From Streptomyces armeniacus (GTDB taxonomy: Bacteria > Actinomycetota > Actinomycetes > Streptomycetales > Streptomycetaceae): a stretch of 64,000 bases of DNA. A program made the position numbers and the translations under genes. The stretch lies in the NCBI RefSeq assembly GCF_003355155.1, contig NZ_CP031320.1, positions 5,943,367-6,007,366 of the forward strand, given 5' to 3'. This document shows, piece by piece, positions 35,766 to 44,306 of the stretch. Under the pieces are notes generated by a model. It made no database searches and was not told the origin of the DNA. It saw only the letters and a list, made by a program, of their open reading frames with translations. Position 1 is the first letter of the stretch. Every line of letters starts with the position of its first letter.

Positions 35766-36313
35766 TCCCACTCCCGTACGTCGATGCGGGCTGAGACCTC
35801 GGCGAAGAGCTGATCGTGTTCGGCTCGGGGCATGGCGGGGAAGCGGTCGTGGTGCCACTCGATGTGGAGCGTGGTGATCAGGCCGAGGGTGCCGTCGTGC
35901 AGCATCCGGCTCAGTACGGGGTATTCGGCTCCCTCGATGTCCATCTTGACGGTGACTTCGTCGTCCGGGGCTGCGGTGCGGCGTAGCCAGGCGCTGAAGT
36001 CCACGGCTGGTACGGGCACGGGGGCGGCGTAGTCGATCTGCTGGTCATAGACCGGGGGGACGCGTTTGCCGGGCATCACGGTGGAGCTTTCGTGATGTCC
36101 GAGGAACAGGTCGATCGTCCCGTCGTGCGTCCACACGGCGCTGTTCAGGACATGGACGCGGGGGTGGCCGGTGCGTTGGATCTCTGTGTGCAGGGAGGGG
36201 AGGAGTTCGGCGTTGGGCTCGAAGGCGTAGAAGTCGTGGTCCGGCAGGGCATTGATGAAGTCGTGCAGGACGTGTCCGAGGTTCGCGCCGCAGTCAACGA
36301 AGATCTTTCGCAC
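35762..36313 (-). CDS. FkbM family methyltransferase
   Basis: A 183-residue SAM-dependent methyltransferase, short for the family but with the core complete. SAM-binding motif I is FVDCGANLGHVLHDF at residues 5-19; motif II is YAFEPNAEL; the DFSAWL and VKMDIEGAEYPVLSRML segments are FkbM signatures. FkbM proteins O-methylate sugars or polyketides, so a glycan or secondary-metabolite substrate is likely. It overlaps the preceding membrane-protein gene by 20 bases and the following phosphatase by four. Confidence 0.9.
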   Translation of the reverse strand: MRKIFVDCGANLGHVLHDFINALPDHDFYAFEPNAELLPSLHTEIQRTGHPRVHVLNSAVWTHDGTIDLFLGHHESSTVMPGKRVPPVYDQQIDYAAPVPVPAVDFSAWLRRTAAPDDEVTVKMDIEGAEYPVLSRMLHDGTLGLITTLHIEWHHDRFPAMPRAEHDQLFAEVSARIDVREWE

Positions 36314-37892
36314 GGGTGCTCCTGGTCGGCTCGGTGGCGGTCGGGGTGATGTCGAGTTCGAGGAGCGGCTGATCGGTGAGGACCACGAACTCCCGCGTAC
36401 GGGAGCGGTAGTAGCGCTCCTCGTAGCGGATGGCGATGCGGTCGACGGGCTCGTCCCCGCGGTACGGCGGCAGGTCGCCCCAGGAGAAGAGCTGACCGCC
36501 GGGGGCCTTCAGCCGGCGCAGACGGCCCGTCAGCGGTCCTTTGGGAGCGCCGGAGTTGAGCCGGGAGAAGGTCGTGCGGAGGAAGTCCAGATGGCGGCCG
36601 GCCTGGGCGGGGTCGGCGTGTACGTGCCCGTGGAGCTGTTTGAGACGGGCGAGGGCTTCGGGGTCCGCGTCCGCGTCGAGGATGCGGTCGCGCAGCTCGT
36701 GGTCGAAGACGGTGCCGAGGTGGCCGTGCAGGATGGGCTCTTCGCTGAGGAAGTAGCCCAGGACGCGGCCGAATTCACGCTCGTACGGACACATGAAGCT
36801 GTTGTACAGACCCAGGCGGCGCCCGCCGGCCGTACGTACTTCCCAGTGGATACGAGCGGTGAACGGCGTGTCCCACCAGCCCAGATGCCAAGGCTGCCAG
36901 ATCCGGTCGGCCACGGCGAGCAGCAGCAGCGCCAACGCGAACAGAGTGCTCGGCCAGCCGGACATGTCCCGGGGCCACGTCGCAACGGTGAGCGCGAGGC
37001 CCACGTTGGCGCAGATGTTCTCCCAGAACAGGATGCCGGAGGTGAGGGCGACGACGGTGTTGAACATCGCTGTCGCCGCAAGCGACGCGATCAGTGCCCA
37101 GCGGTGGGAGAAGGCGAGGAGCGGGGAGAGCTCCACGGCCATGGCAGCCACGTTCAGCGGCCGGTTCAGCGGCTGCACGGTGCGTAGCGCGGTGGTCGCC
37201 GTGCGGGGCGGCAGGAAGCGGGCCCAGCCCCAGGAGTAGGCGGATGCGATGAGGCAGTGCGTACGGTTGTGCCAGCTCCAGGACCACCAGTGAGGCCCGA
37301 GGCGGGCCTTGCTCCATGCCGCCTTGAGGTAGTGGGACAGGGCGACGCAGCACAGCGTGAGGAGCAGCCCGTCCTGGGCGGCGCTCGGGGAAACGGCGCC
37401 GGTCAGCAGGAGCGCCGCCACGTACCACGCCACATAGGCCTTGAGGAGGCGGAGCGGCATCATCGCGTGGTGCTGCCATCCGTGCAGTCGGCCGCAGGCC
37501 AGGGCGAGCCAGCACAGCAGGAGAGGCGGCCACACCGCGCCCCCGAAGGCGAGCAGGACGAGGAGCCGGCGTGCGCGGCGTTGCAGGGCCAGGGGGCGGG
37601 TCAGGTCGTAGTCGGTCGTGCTGAACTTCCAGGTGAGCAGGGCGAGTACGGCCAGCAGTAACCAGCGGGCGGGCCCTGCCGAGGGCGGTGTCTGGAGGGC
37701 CGCGAGTCCGGCGGGAGTCAGCACCGCGAGCCCGGTCACCACCGCTGCCGTTATCCGACGGCGGCGGTCGGGCGGTCTCTCCAAGCGTCTGGAGAGGGCG
37801 CGGACGCCCGGTGAGATCGCGAACCGGTAGCAGGACGCCGTCGCCGCCACGTTGATCGCGATGCTGGTGTGCTCTGCGAGCGCTTCGGCCAC
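36294..37892 (-). CDS. Polytopic membrane protein of unknown family
   Basis: A 532-residue protein starting at a GTG. The first 320 residues contain about nine or ten hydrophobic segments; the remaining 200 are soluble, with GLYNSFMCPYEREFGRVLGYF, a His-rich LKQLHGHVHADPAQAG and YEERYYRSRTREFV. The layout recalls HTTM/gamma-carboxylase-like membrane enzymes, but I cannot make that assignment with confidence. WSWSWHNRTH near residue 190 (several aromatic and His residues in a loop) could be part of an active site. It sits inside an operon of transferases, so a role in modifying or exporting a lipid-linked or glycosylated product is possible. Confidence 0.7.
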   Translation of the reverse strand: MAEALAEHTSIAINVAATASCYRFAISPGVRALSRRLERPPDRRRRITAAVVTGLAVLTPAGLAALQTPPSAGPARWLLLAVLALLTWKFSTTDYDLTRPLALQRRARRLLVLLAFGGAVWPPLLLCWLALACGRLHGWQHHAMMPLRLLKAYVAWYVAALLLTGAVSPSAAQDGLLLTLCCVALSHYLKAAWSKARLGPHWWSWSWHNRTHCLIASAYSWGWARFLPPRTATTALRTVQPLNRPLNVAAMAVELSPLLAFSHRWALIASLAATAMFNTVVALTSGILFWENICANVGLALTVATWPRDMSGWPSTLFALALLLLAVADRIWQPWHLGWWDTPFTARIHWEVRTAGGRRLGLYNSFMCPYEREFGRVLGYFLSEEPILHGHLGTVFDHELRDRILDADADPEALARLKQLHGHVHADPAQAGRHLDFLRTTFSRLNSGAPKGPLTGRLRRLKAPGGQLFSWGDLPPYRGDEPVDRIAIRYEERYYRSRTREFVVLTDQPLLELDITPTATEPTRSTRAKDLR

Positions 37893-37897
37893 GGCGG

Positions 37898-39025
37898 CTA
37901 CCGGGTGGGGGACGAAGAGTCGGAGCGCGTCCCCTCCAGGTAGGCCGCGATGCGTTCGCGAGGGTCATCGGCCAGGTGGCGTTGCCGGTGTTCACGGACG
38001 GACGAGGCGAGTTCGGGAACGCGATGCAGGAAGTCCCGTACGGGCTTCTCTTCCAGGCGCGGCACATCGACGCCGAGGCCGTACGCCGTGACGGAGCGGG
38101 CGCACCAGTGCTGGTCGTACGTCGGCAGAGGCACCACGCAGAGCGGCTTCCCCAAGGCGATCGCTTCGGCGATGAGGTTGAAGCCCGCGTTGGAGAAGAC
38201 AGCCTGCGCACGGGCCAGGTCCGTGAGAAACGCGTCGCGGTCGAAGGCGCGGATCTCCACGTTGCCGCCCTCGTGGCGGGCGAGGTGCGGCATGTCGGCG
38301 GGCTGGGCGTACAGGCGCAGCCGGAGGTGCGGTGCACTGTCCCGGAATATGGCGGACAGGCGGGCGACGGAGGGTTCCGGCCCGTGGCTGAAGTAGCGGG
38401 AGAAGTAGCCCACGCACATCGGCTCGGTGGTCACGGGTGCCGTGCGGAGGGCGTCGGGGATCACCGGCGGGAGGAATTCCAGCGTCGGGTCGCGCGAGGT
38501 GAGCGGCACGAAGGAGCAGATGAAGGAGCGGTCGGCGCGGGGAGCGAACAGCTGCAGCCGCCGCCGGTCCGGGGCACACGAGTAGGGGTGGATCGGCGGC
38601 AGATCCAGGTGCCGGTACTTGCTCTGCTGGTCCACGGAGATCAGCGGCCGGCGGAAGTGGTAGGCGAGGCGGGGCGCGTTGGGCTCGTAGTCGGTGAGGA
38701 AGACATCCGGTATGCCGCCCTCTTCGATCAGGCGGCGCACCACGCGGTGCCTGCGGAGACCGGACAGGACGTAGCGGGCGTTGTTCCGTACGGCGTCGCG
38801 CGTACGAATACGGTGCTCGTGCTCGATCAAGGTCGGCATCCACGCCTCCAGCACGGAGATGCCCTGCTCGCGGAAGTAGCGCGCGCGGGGAGCGCTGGTG
38901 GTGATGACGCGTACGCGATGGCCCCGGGAGAGCAGGTGACGGGCGATCTCGCTCTCGCGTACCGAGTGGCCCATGCCGATGCCGTTGACTCCGATCACGA
39001 CATCCAGTTGCGACGGCGCCGGCAT
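37898..39025 (-). CDS. Glycosyltransferase, GT-B fold (MurG/GT28-like)
   Basis: A 375-residue transferase. The N-terminal glycine-rich loop GVNGIGMGHSVRESEIARHL fits the acceptor-side loop of MurG and related GT-B enzymes. The C-terminal nucleotide-sugar site is recognisable: AQAVFSNAGFNLIAEAIALGKPL, then PLPTYDQHWCAR. It probably transfers a sugar from a UDP- or dTDP-donor, plausibly the one made by the dehydrogenase and epimerase at 31-33 kb, to a lipid or natural-product acceptor. Only five bases separate it from the membrane-protein gene. Confidence 0.88.
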   Translation of the reverse strand: MPAPSQLDVVIGVNGIGMGHSVRESEIARHLLSRGHRVRVITTSAPRARYFREQGISVLEAWMPTLIEHEHRIRTRDAVRNNARYVLSGLRRHRVVRRLIEEGGIPDVFLTDYEPNAPRLAYHFRRPLISVDQQSKYRHLDLPPIHPYSCAPDRRRLQLFAPRADRSFICSFVPLTSRDPTLEFLPPVIPDALRTAPVTTEPMCVGYFSRYFSHGPEPSVARLSAIFRDSAPHLRLRLYAQPADMPHLARHEGGNVEIRAFDRDAFLTDLARAQAVFSNAGFNLIAEAIALGKPLCVVPLPTYDQHWCARSVTAYGLGVDVPRLEEKPVRDFLHRVPELASSVREHRQRHLADDPRERIAAYLEGTRSDSSSPTR

Positions 39026-39039
39026 GCTGGGTCCTTCCG

Positions 39040-40422
39040 TCAGGTGAGTCGAGTGAGCACGTTGCGGGTGATCGTCCGTACGTGGGGGTCTGTCTCCAGC
39101 AGGCGAGCCCAGTCGGTGGTGGCTGCGGTGAAGACCGTTCCTCCGGCGGCGTAGAGCCCGAGAGTTGCCGCGCGAGGGGCAGTCGTGGGCTCACGGGCGG
39201 CGAAGTGCCAGCCATGGTCTGGCTCCTCGGGAAGCTCTGCGATACCGAGAATGCGGAAGGTCCCCGGCGTGCCGTCGGCGCCGCTGGGCCGTACGCGCCC
39301 GTCGGGACCTCTGGTGAAGGCCGCTCCGTCGCACTCGTAGCCGACAAGCGCGCTCTCTTCGCCCAGGATGTCGCCGTCACGCAGCCCCGTCCCCGCGAAG
39401 ACCCAGTTGTCGGCATGCTGGACACGGAATCCGAGGCCGGCGCGCGGCCCTTCCCAGTGACCGCCGCCGTTGCGGTAGCTGACTCCGGTGAGCGCGTTCT
39501 CCGGTTCCGTCTCCCACCAGTGGTCCGGGGCACCGCGAAGACCGTCGGGGTTCGCGCCGCGGGGCGCGTCCGGCGGGAACTTCTCGCAGAGCAGCCCGCT
39601 GCCGTCGGCCGAGACTACGACTCGCCACCAGCACGTGTTCGCCCCGAAGTTGGCGATGTTGCCACCGGAGTCCCGGAAACCCTCTACGTGCGCCCGAACC
39701 TCGGCGCTCCAGTACTCGTCGTGCCCGGCGGAGAGCAACAGACGGTAGCCGTCCTCCAGCACCGCGCCCTCGTGGAGATCGAGGTCGGTGCAGAAGTCGC
39801 AGGTGAAGCCTTCACGCTCCAGCCACGCGAGAAACTTCATGTCCCAGTGGGCGAAGGTCTGCCGCGGAGAGGACGGATCGTAGGCATCCGGCAGCCCTTT
39901 CACCGGCCCGCCCACTCCGCCACCGGGACGCAGCAGAGACACGCCGGCACCCCGCACCGCGGCCGGGTCGTCCACGGGACGCAGCGTCCCGTACAGGCTT
40001 CCGCCGCCGCTGGTGTTGTACGCGTGGTAGGTGAACAGCGGCACCTTGTAGAGGACATCCGCCCGCCGGGACCCCCGGGAGGGCGTGACCACGAAGAGAA
40101 CACGGGCGGAGCGGGCATCCAGAGCAGGCGGTGCTTGAGACTCCGGCTCAGTGGCGAGAACCACGATGTAGACGCCGGAGGGCCAATCGGAGGGAACGAG
40201 GAACTCGAAGCCGGGCCAACGCCAGTCCTCGTCGAAACGCCCCGGCTCCGCGGACTTGCCCGGCCACTCGACGCGCTCCATAAGTCGTACGGGATCACCG
40301 AAACGGTAGAACTCTGCCCGGAAGCGGGGCGCGTCAGTCGCCACATGGAGGAAGAAGCGCTCGCCCGCCCGCACACTGGCGCGGGATGGATAGCCGGATA
40401 TCGCGGTGGAGGAGTCGGTCAT
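39040..40422 (-). CDS. N,N-dimethylformamidase large-subunit-like protein
   Basis: A 460-residue protein resembling the beta (large) subunit of N,N-dimethylformamidase. Visible parts are LFVVTPSRGSRRADVLYKVP, FTYHAYNTSGGGSLYG, FCTDLDLHEG, and the glutamine-amidotransferase-like region LLLSAGHDEYWSAEVRAHVE with NIANFGANTCWWRV. In DMFase this subunit binds iron and hydrolyses an amide; relatives occur in natural-product clusters with unclear roles. No small alpha subunit is seen nearby. The ATG overlaps the upstream methyltransferase stop by four bases, so the two are translationally coupled. Confidence 0.75.
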   Translation of the reverse strand: MTDSSTAISGYPSRASVRAGERFFLHVATDAPRFRAEFYRFGDPVRLMERVEWPGKSAEPGRFDEDWRWPGFEFLVPSDWPSGVYIVVLATEPESQAPPALDARSARVLFVVTPSRGSRRADVLYKVPLFTYHAYNTSGGGSLYGTLRPVDDPAAVRGAGVSLLRPGGGVGGPVKGLPDAYDPSSPRQTFAHWDMKFLAWLEREGFTCDFCTDLDLHEGAVLEDGYRLLLSAGHDEYWSAEVRAHVEGFRDSGGNIANFGANTCWWRVVVSADGSGLLCEKFPPDAPRGANPDGLRGAPDHWWETEPENALTGVSYRNGGGHWEGPRAGLGFRVQHADNWVFAGTGLRDGDILGEESALVGYECDGAAFTRGPDGRVRPSGADGTPGTFRILGIAELPEEPDHGWHFAAREPTTAPRAATLGLYAAGGTVFTAATTDWARLLETDPHVRTITRNVLTRLT

Positions 40423-41084
40423 CCGACCTCCGACGGGGCCGCGACGCCTGACAGGTGGTACTGGTCGATCGTGCCGACCGACGCGTCCCAACCGAACCCG
40501 GCCAACAGCGCGGTGAGGCTGTCAGGGGTGTGGAAGACCTTGATGGCGTGGTGTTCTGAGCCATCCCTCAGACAGCGGCGTACGACAGCACCACCTGCCG
40601 CACTGGTGGCGTCTTCGAGCTGCGCTTTCACGCTGCCGTCGTCGAGGAAGACCACGCGTCCGCCGGGCCGTAACGCGGCGCGCACGGCGGACCAGAAGCC
40701 GGGCATGCGATCCATCGGGACGTGAGTGAGCCAGAAGGCGAAGAAGACGGTGTCGTACCGCCGATCCGGCTGCCAGTCGAAGAGATCAATCTGGCGGAAT
40801 CGAACTGCACGGTCCGGGACCCGCTGGCGGGCCAGGGCCAGCATCTCGGGCGCCGCATCGACAGCCGTGAGGCTACGCACCCGAGAGGCGAGCAGCTGCG
40901 TCCACTGTCCGCTCCCGCACGCCAGCTCCAACACGTCTCCCGAGACCGGAAGGCGCTCGAGCGCAGTCTGGAGCACGGGCATCGGCATGCGGCTCTCGTA
41001 GCCCACGTCGTACTCCCCGGCACGTGCACGGTAGTACGCGATCTGCCGGTCCAGCCAAGCCCGATCAACAGGTGCCGCACCCAT
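40419..41084 (-). CDS. Class I SAM-dependent methyltransferase
   Basis: A 221-residue Rossmann-fold methyltransferase. Motif I is VLELACGSGQWTQLLA; TAVDAAPEMLALARQR is motif post-I; FDTVFFAFWLTHVP-like sequence (YDTVFFAFWLTH) is motif II; LRPGGRVVFLDDGS is motif III. The N-terminal RQIAYYRARAGEYD is common in small-molecule methyltransferases. It is the first gene of a tightly packed leftward operon of six genes (to 35112). The longer frame to 41366 adds low-quality sequence and was rejected. Confidence 0.88.
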   Translation of the reverse strand: MGAAPVDRAWLDRQIAYYRARAGEYDVGYESRMPMPVLQTALERLPVSGDVLELACGSGQWTQLLASRVRSLTAVDAAPEMLALARQRVPDRAVRFRQIDLFDWQPDRRYDTVFFAFWLTHVPMDRMPGFWSAVRAALRPGGRVVFLDDGSVKAQLEDATSAAGGAVVRRCLRDGSEHHAIKVFHTPDSLTALLAGFGWDASVGTIDQYHLSGVAAPSEVG

Positions 41085-41409
41085 CACGGAACCACCCCGC
41101 GCCGTCGCAGCGAACGATCGGCCGTCGTCGTCTCCGCAACACGGGATAACAGCATCCTCGTACTCAACTGAGTGGCCATACCACCCCATACATGTCCCGG
41201 CGAGAGCCGGGGTATTCGAGCAGCTGTGCCCCTCAGGCGAGTGAGCTGTCCCACTCACCGGAAGAGGTACGCCGGCCAGGGCGAGGAAGCGGTCCGCGCC
41301 CTGGGCCGCCCGAGCCTGCGGTGTGGTCGGGTGTCCAGCAGCCACGATCCGCGTGTTCGTCGGCACGCTGCCTACGTAGGCGGCCGTCCGGGGGCGGTTC
41401 GCGCCGCCG
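41085..41409. other. Intergenic region upstream of the methyltransferase operon
   Basis: About 325 bp that should contain the promoter of the leftward operon. I see no gene here and no clear operator. Confidence 0.4.
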
Positions 41410-41664
41410 TCAGGCCGCCACTTCGCCGAGCGCCAGCATCGTGATCAGCAGCAGGATGAGCGTTCCGAGACCTGCGAGGCCTACTCGTACGCCTTGGCGA
41501 GGGAGGAAGGTGCCAGCGCCGGCTGCCAGCGTGGTGAGCGGTACAGCCAGCTGCGCGACGGTGATCAGGGTGTCGCCGAACCGGGGGTTGCGGACGCCGT
41601 CTTCGCACGTTTCGCAGGCGATGGCCAGCAGCGGCCCCAGCAGCCCTACGACGACGCCCGTCAC
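41410..41664 (-). CDS. Small membrane protein, N-terminus uncertain
   Basis: Eighty-four residues from the only standard start in frame (GTG). Two or three hydrophobic segments: VVVGLLGPLLAIA, ITVAQLAVPLTTLAAGAGTFL and VGLAGLGTLILLLITMLAL. The frame stays open upstream to about 41838 and reads a plausible cytosolic lead (RLTQFPSSERPADWAVRALL), but no usual start codon is found there. That lead is encoded by the direct repeat shared with 15060-15243, where the downstream part is missing. No family recognised. Confidence 0.55.
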   Translation of the reverse strand: MTGVVVGLLGPLLAIACETCEDGVRNPRFGDTLITVAQLAVPLTTLAAGAGTFLPRQGVRVGLAGLGTLILLLITMLALGEVAA

Positions 41665-41701
41665 CAGGAGCCCCAGCGCGAGGAGCGCGCGGACTGCCCA
41701 G

Positions 41702-41886
41702 TCGGCGGGGCGCTCGGAACTGGGGAACTGGGTGAGCCGCCGGGCGGGGATGGGCAGCTGGTGATCGAGACGGTTGTCCCGCTGAAGCGGTAGACCGTCG
41801 GTTTCTGACCGTGGCTCCGAGCCCTCGGTAGAGCGTCAGGCAGATGCGCACGGCGAGGGGGTGGTCGCCGGGATCACGGATCACAG
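41702..41886 (+). repeat. Imperfect ~184-bp direct repeat, copy 2
   Basis: Matches 15060-15243 in the same orientation, from CGGCGGGGCGCTCGGAACTG to GATCACGGATCACAG. It overlaps the upstream part of the small membrane-protein frame. The identical 46-base core at the left end is the best conserved part. Confidence 0.8.
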
Positions 41887-42338
41887 TCGAAGCGACGTAC
41901 GCCATGCCGTGAGAGAGCAGCACAAGGAGCCGTCGTGAGGCGAAGAGGCAGACGGTCCGATGCGTGAGTTCTCTTCGGGCCATGCTTGACGCCGCCGTGG
42001 TCCCGCGTCCGCGGGGAGCACGGGACTACGAGTCCCCACCCCCTGGACTCACAGGGACCCCCCCGTTATGTTTTCTGCGGTCCTGCAAGAGGGCCGCTGG
42101 CCTCCGGGCCTGGCATGGCTGTTCCCCCCTGTCGAACCGATGACCTGGGGGGTGGTGCCACCGGGCCCGAGAGGCGCCGTTGGAGCGTGAACGGGGGCGG
42201 GGGCGGGCTGTGGCGTGAGGCGGACGTTCGGGGTTGCGGGCATGGGAGCCTCCGTACGGGCTGTGCGGTCGCGGTGCGCGCCTGGTGCGGGTGCGCCGGT
42301 GGGGCGCTGAGGGCTGGAGGGCTGGAAGGCCTCGCGAG
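41887..42338. other. Gene-free region
   Basis: About 450 bp between the repeat and the end of the DUF979 gene. Several frames are open on both strands, but none has a ribosome-binding site or a recognisable product. No clear terminator for the DUF979 gene was found. Confidence 0.4.
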
Positions 42339-43307
42339 CTAGAAGGCGAAGAGGTAGATGATCGCGATGTTGCAGCCGAGCATCGCGGCGGCCGTCGGGG
42401 CCTGCGCCTTGATCGGCCCGTACTGGTCCTTGAGTTCGAGGAGCGCGGCGGGCACCAGGTTGAAGTTCGCGGCCATCGGCGTGACGAGGGTGCCGCAGAA
42501 GCCGGCGAGCATGCCGACGGCCATCACGGCCGCCGCGTTGCCGTCCATCTGCTCGACCAGCACCGGCCAGCCGACCGCCGCCGTCATCACCGGGAACGCG
42601 GCGAACGCGTTGCCCATGATGATCGTGAAGACCGCCATCCCGACGCAGTACAGCGCGACCGCTGCCAGCCGCTGCCCGTCCGGCAGCACCTGCTCCGTGA
42701 TCTTGCCGACCTGCGTACCGACCCCCGCCGCCTGGAAGATGGATCCGAGGACGGCCAGCAGCTGCGGCAGCAGCAGCGCCCAGCCCATCGACTCCAGCAG
42801 CGAACGGCCCGCGTGCACCGGCACGGTCGGCCTGCGCTCGTGCAGCACCCACATGCCGACGCCGAGCGCGATGATCGCCCCGATGCCCAGCCCGAGGATC
42901 GTCTCGCTGCCGTCCTCCAGGACGGGTTCGCCGCCGATGCTCCACTTGTCGAGGACCGCCGAGCACAGGACGGCGACCAGCGGGATCGTGAGCGCGGGGA
43001 TGAACAGCTTGTTGCCCCAGCGCGCGGCGAGTTCGGTGCGTTCCCGCTCGTTCGTCGTACGGGGCACGCCCTTGCCGGTGAACTCGAAGCCGCCGAGGCA
43101 GATCATGGCGAGGACGGCGACGCCCAGCGGCTCGGCGGGCAGGGACTTGTCCACGACCCACGTGCTGTAGACGAAGCAGATGCCCAGCAGGCCCCAGAAG
43201 GCGGCTGAGCCCCAGCGCCTGGGGTTGCTGCGGTCGACGGTCATCTGCAGCGCCATGATCAGGAAGGCGGCGCCGACCAGCCAGAAGAACCACTCGGACT
43301 TGATCAC
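42339..43307 (-). CDS. DUF979 family membrane protein
   Basis: A 322-residue polytopic membrane protein starting MIKSEWFFWLVGAAFL. Features include VGMLAGFCGTLVTPMAANFN and PAALLELKDQYGPIKAQAPTA, which I recognise as the DUF979 pattern. It pairs with DUF969 and commonly lies next to pxpABC, so the two are thought to form a transporter or permease for 5-oxoproline (pyroglutamate) or a related acid. The GTG start overlaps the DUF969 stop by four bases. Confidence 0.85.
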   Translation of the reverse strand: MIKSEWFFWLVGAAFLIMALQMTVDRSNPRRWGSAAFWGLLGICFVYSTWVVDKSLPAEPLGVAVLAMICLGGFEFTGKGVPRTTNERERTELAARWGNKLFIPALTIPLVAVLCSAVLDKWSIGGEPVLEDGSETILGLGIGAIIALGVGMWVLHERRPTVPVHAGRSLLESMGWALLLPQLLAVLGSIFQAAGVGTQVGKITEQVLPDGQRLAAVALYCVGMAVFTIIMGNAFAAFPVMTAAVGWPVLVEQMDGNAAAVMAVGMLAGFCGTLVTPMAANFNLVPAALLELKDQYGPIKAQAPTAAAMLGCNIAIIYLFAF

Positions 43308-44026
43308 TTGGCACTCTCCTGTGCCGCCTCGGTCGCGGAGTCCGCGGTGGACGCCGCCAGTTCGCGGTCCAGCGTCCCGTCCAGGCGGAGCAGCCGCGCG
43401 CCGTGGATCAGGAACGCGCACACGGCCGTCGGCACCGCCCACAGCGCGAGCGACAGCGGCTCGAGGTGGGTGTCGTAGGTGCTGTTCACGAAGCCGGTGA
43501 TGAGCAGGATCGAACCGATCGCCAGAAAGCAGTCCTCACCGAAGAACAGCCCGACCGTGTCGGTCGCGGACGAGTGCGAGCGCACCTTCTCGCGTACGCG
43601 CTCGGGCAGCGGGCGGCCGCCGTTGCGGCGTTCGGCGGCGGCCTCGGCCATGGGCGCGATCATGGGCCGTACGCTCTGCGCCGGGCCGCCGATGCTCTGC
43701 AACCCGAAGGCGGCGGTGAGCTGGCGCAGCGCGAGGTAGAGGGCGAGGAAGCGGCCCGTGGTGAGCTTCCCGAGCTTGCCGATGAGCGTACGGGCCTGCT
43801 GCTGCAGGCCGTTGCGCTCGAGCAGGCCGATCACCGGCAGGGTGATGGCGAAGATCGTGACGGAACGGCTGGACGCGAAGCCGTCCCCGAAGGCCCGCAG
43901 GATCTCCACGGGCGAGAGCTCGCCCAGCAGCCCGGTGGCGATCCCGGCCACCCCGACCACCAGCAGCGGATTGCGTCGTGTGGCGAATCCGAGGATCACC
44001 ACGAGGACGCCGAGCAGAACCACCAT
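43304..44026 (-). CDS. DUF969 family membrane protein
   Basis: A 240-residue polytopic membrane protein with MVVLLGVLVVILGFATRRNPLLVV at the start in two conserved blocks, LRQLTAAFGLQSIGGPAQSVRP and FFGEDCFLAIGSILLI, all typical of DUF969. It is the upstream partner of DUF979. A palindrome at 44113, 87 bp upstream of the start, is a probable site for the neighbouring GntR regulator. Confidence 0.85.
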   Translation of the reverse strand: MVVLLGVLVVILGFATRRNPLLVVGVAGIATGLLGELSPVEILRAFGDGFASSRSVTIFAITLPVIGLLERNGLQQQARTLIGKLGKLTTGRFLALYLALRQLTAAFGLQSIGGPAQSVRPMIAPMAEAAAERRNGGRPLPERVREKVRSHSSATDTVGLFFGEDCFLAIGSILLITGFVNSTYDTHLEPLSLALWAVPTAVCAFLIHGARLLRLDGTLDRELAASTADSATEAAQESAK

Positions 44027-44112
44027 GCGCTGTCTGCCTTCCTGGCGCGGGGCGCCTCCGGACCGGGCGCTCCTCCGTACGGTCGTGTGGAGCGAATTGC
44101 CGGGAGACTAGA

Positions 44113-44129
44113 GGATCGTTCAACGATCC
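44113..44129. promoter_or_regulatory. Palindromic operator, likely for the GntR regulator
   Basis: GGATCGTTCAACGATCC is a perfect palindrome with arms of eight around a central C. It lies upstream of the DUF969 gene. A close relative is found at 45080-45094 before pxpA, which points to one regulator for both units. Confidence 0.7.
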
Positions 44130-44156
44130 CACAAGAGGGTCGCGCACAATCAAGCT

Positions 44157-44176
44157 CGTCCGGCGTTTGAGGACGG
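44157..44176. repeat. Streptomyces short repeat (GTCCGGCGTTTGAGGAC type)
   Basis: CGTCCGGCGTTTGAGGACGG, a short interspersed element common between Streptomyces genes. A second copy is at 46689-46708 inside the annotated pxpC frame. Confidence 0.75.
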
Positions 44177-44306
44177 CCCCGAGCCACAACGGACCCGCAC
44201 GTGAGGGCCGTTGGGCACACCGCTAGGGCAGTGGCGGGTACGGCGATGTGGCGGCGTGGCGGCGTGACGGCGTGGCAGCCGTGGACTTGACCGCCGGAGG
44301 GACGGC

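Noticed and set aside
42049..43314. A 421-codon minus-strand frame over the DUF979 gene
   Set aside because: A shadow frame; the DUF979 frame has membrane segments and couples to DUF969.
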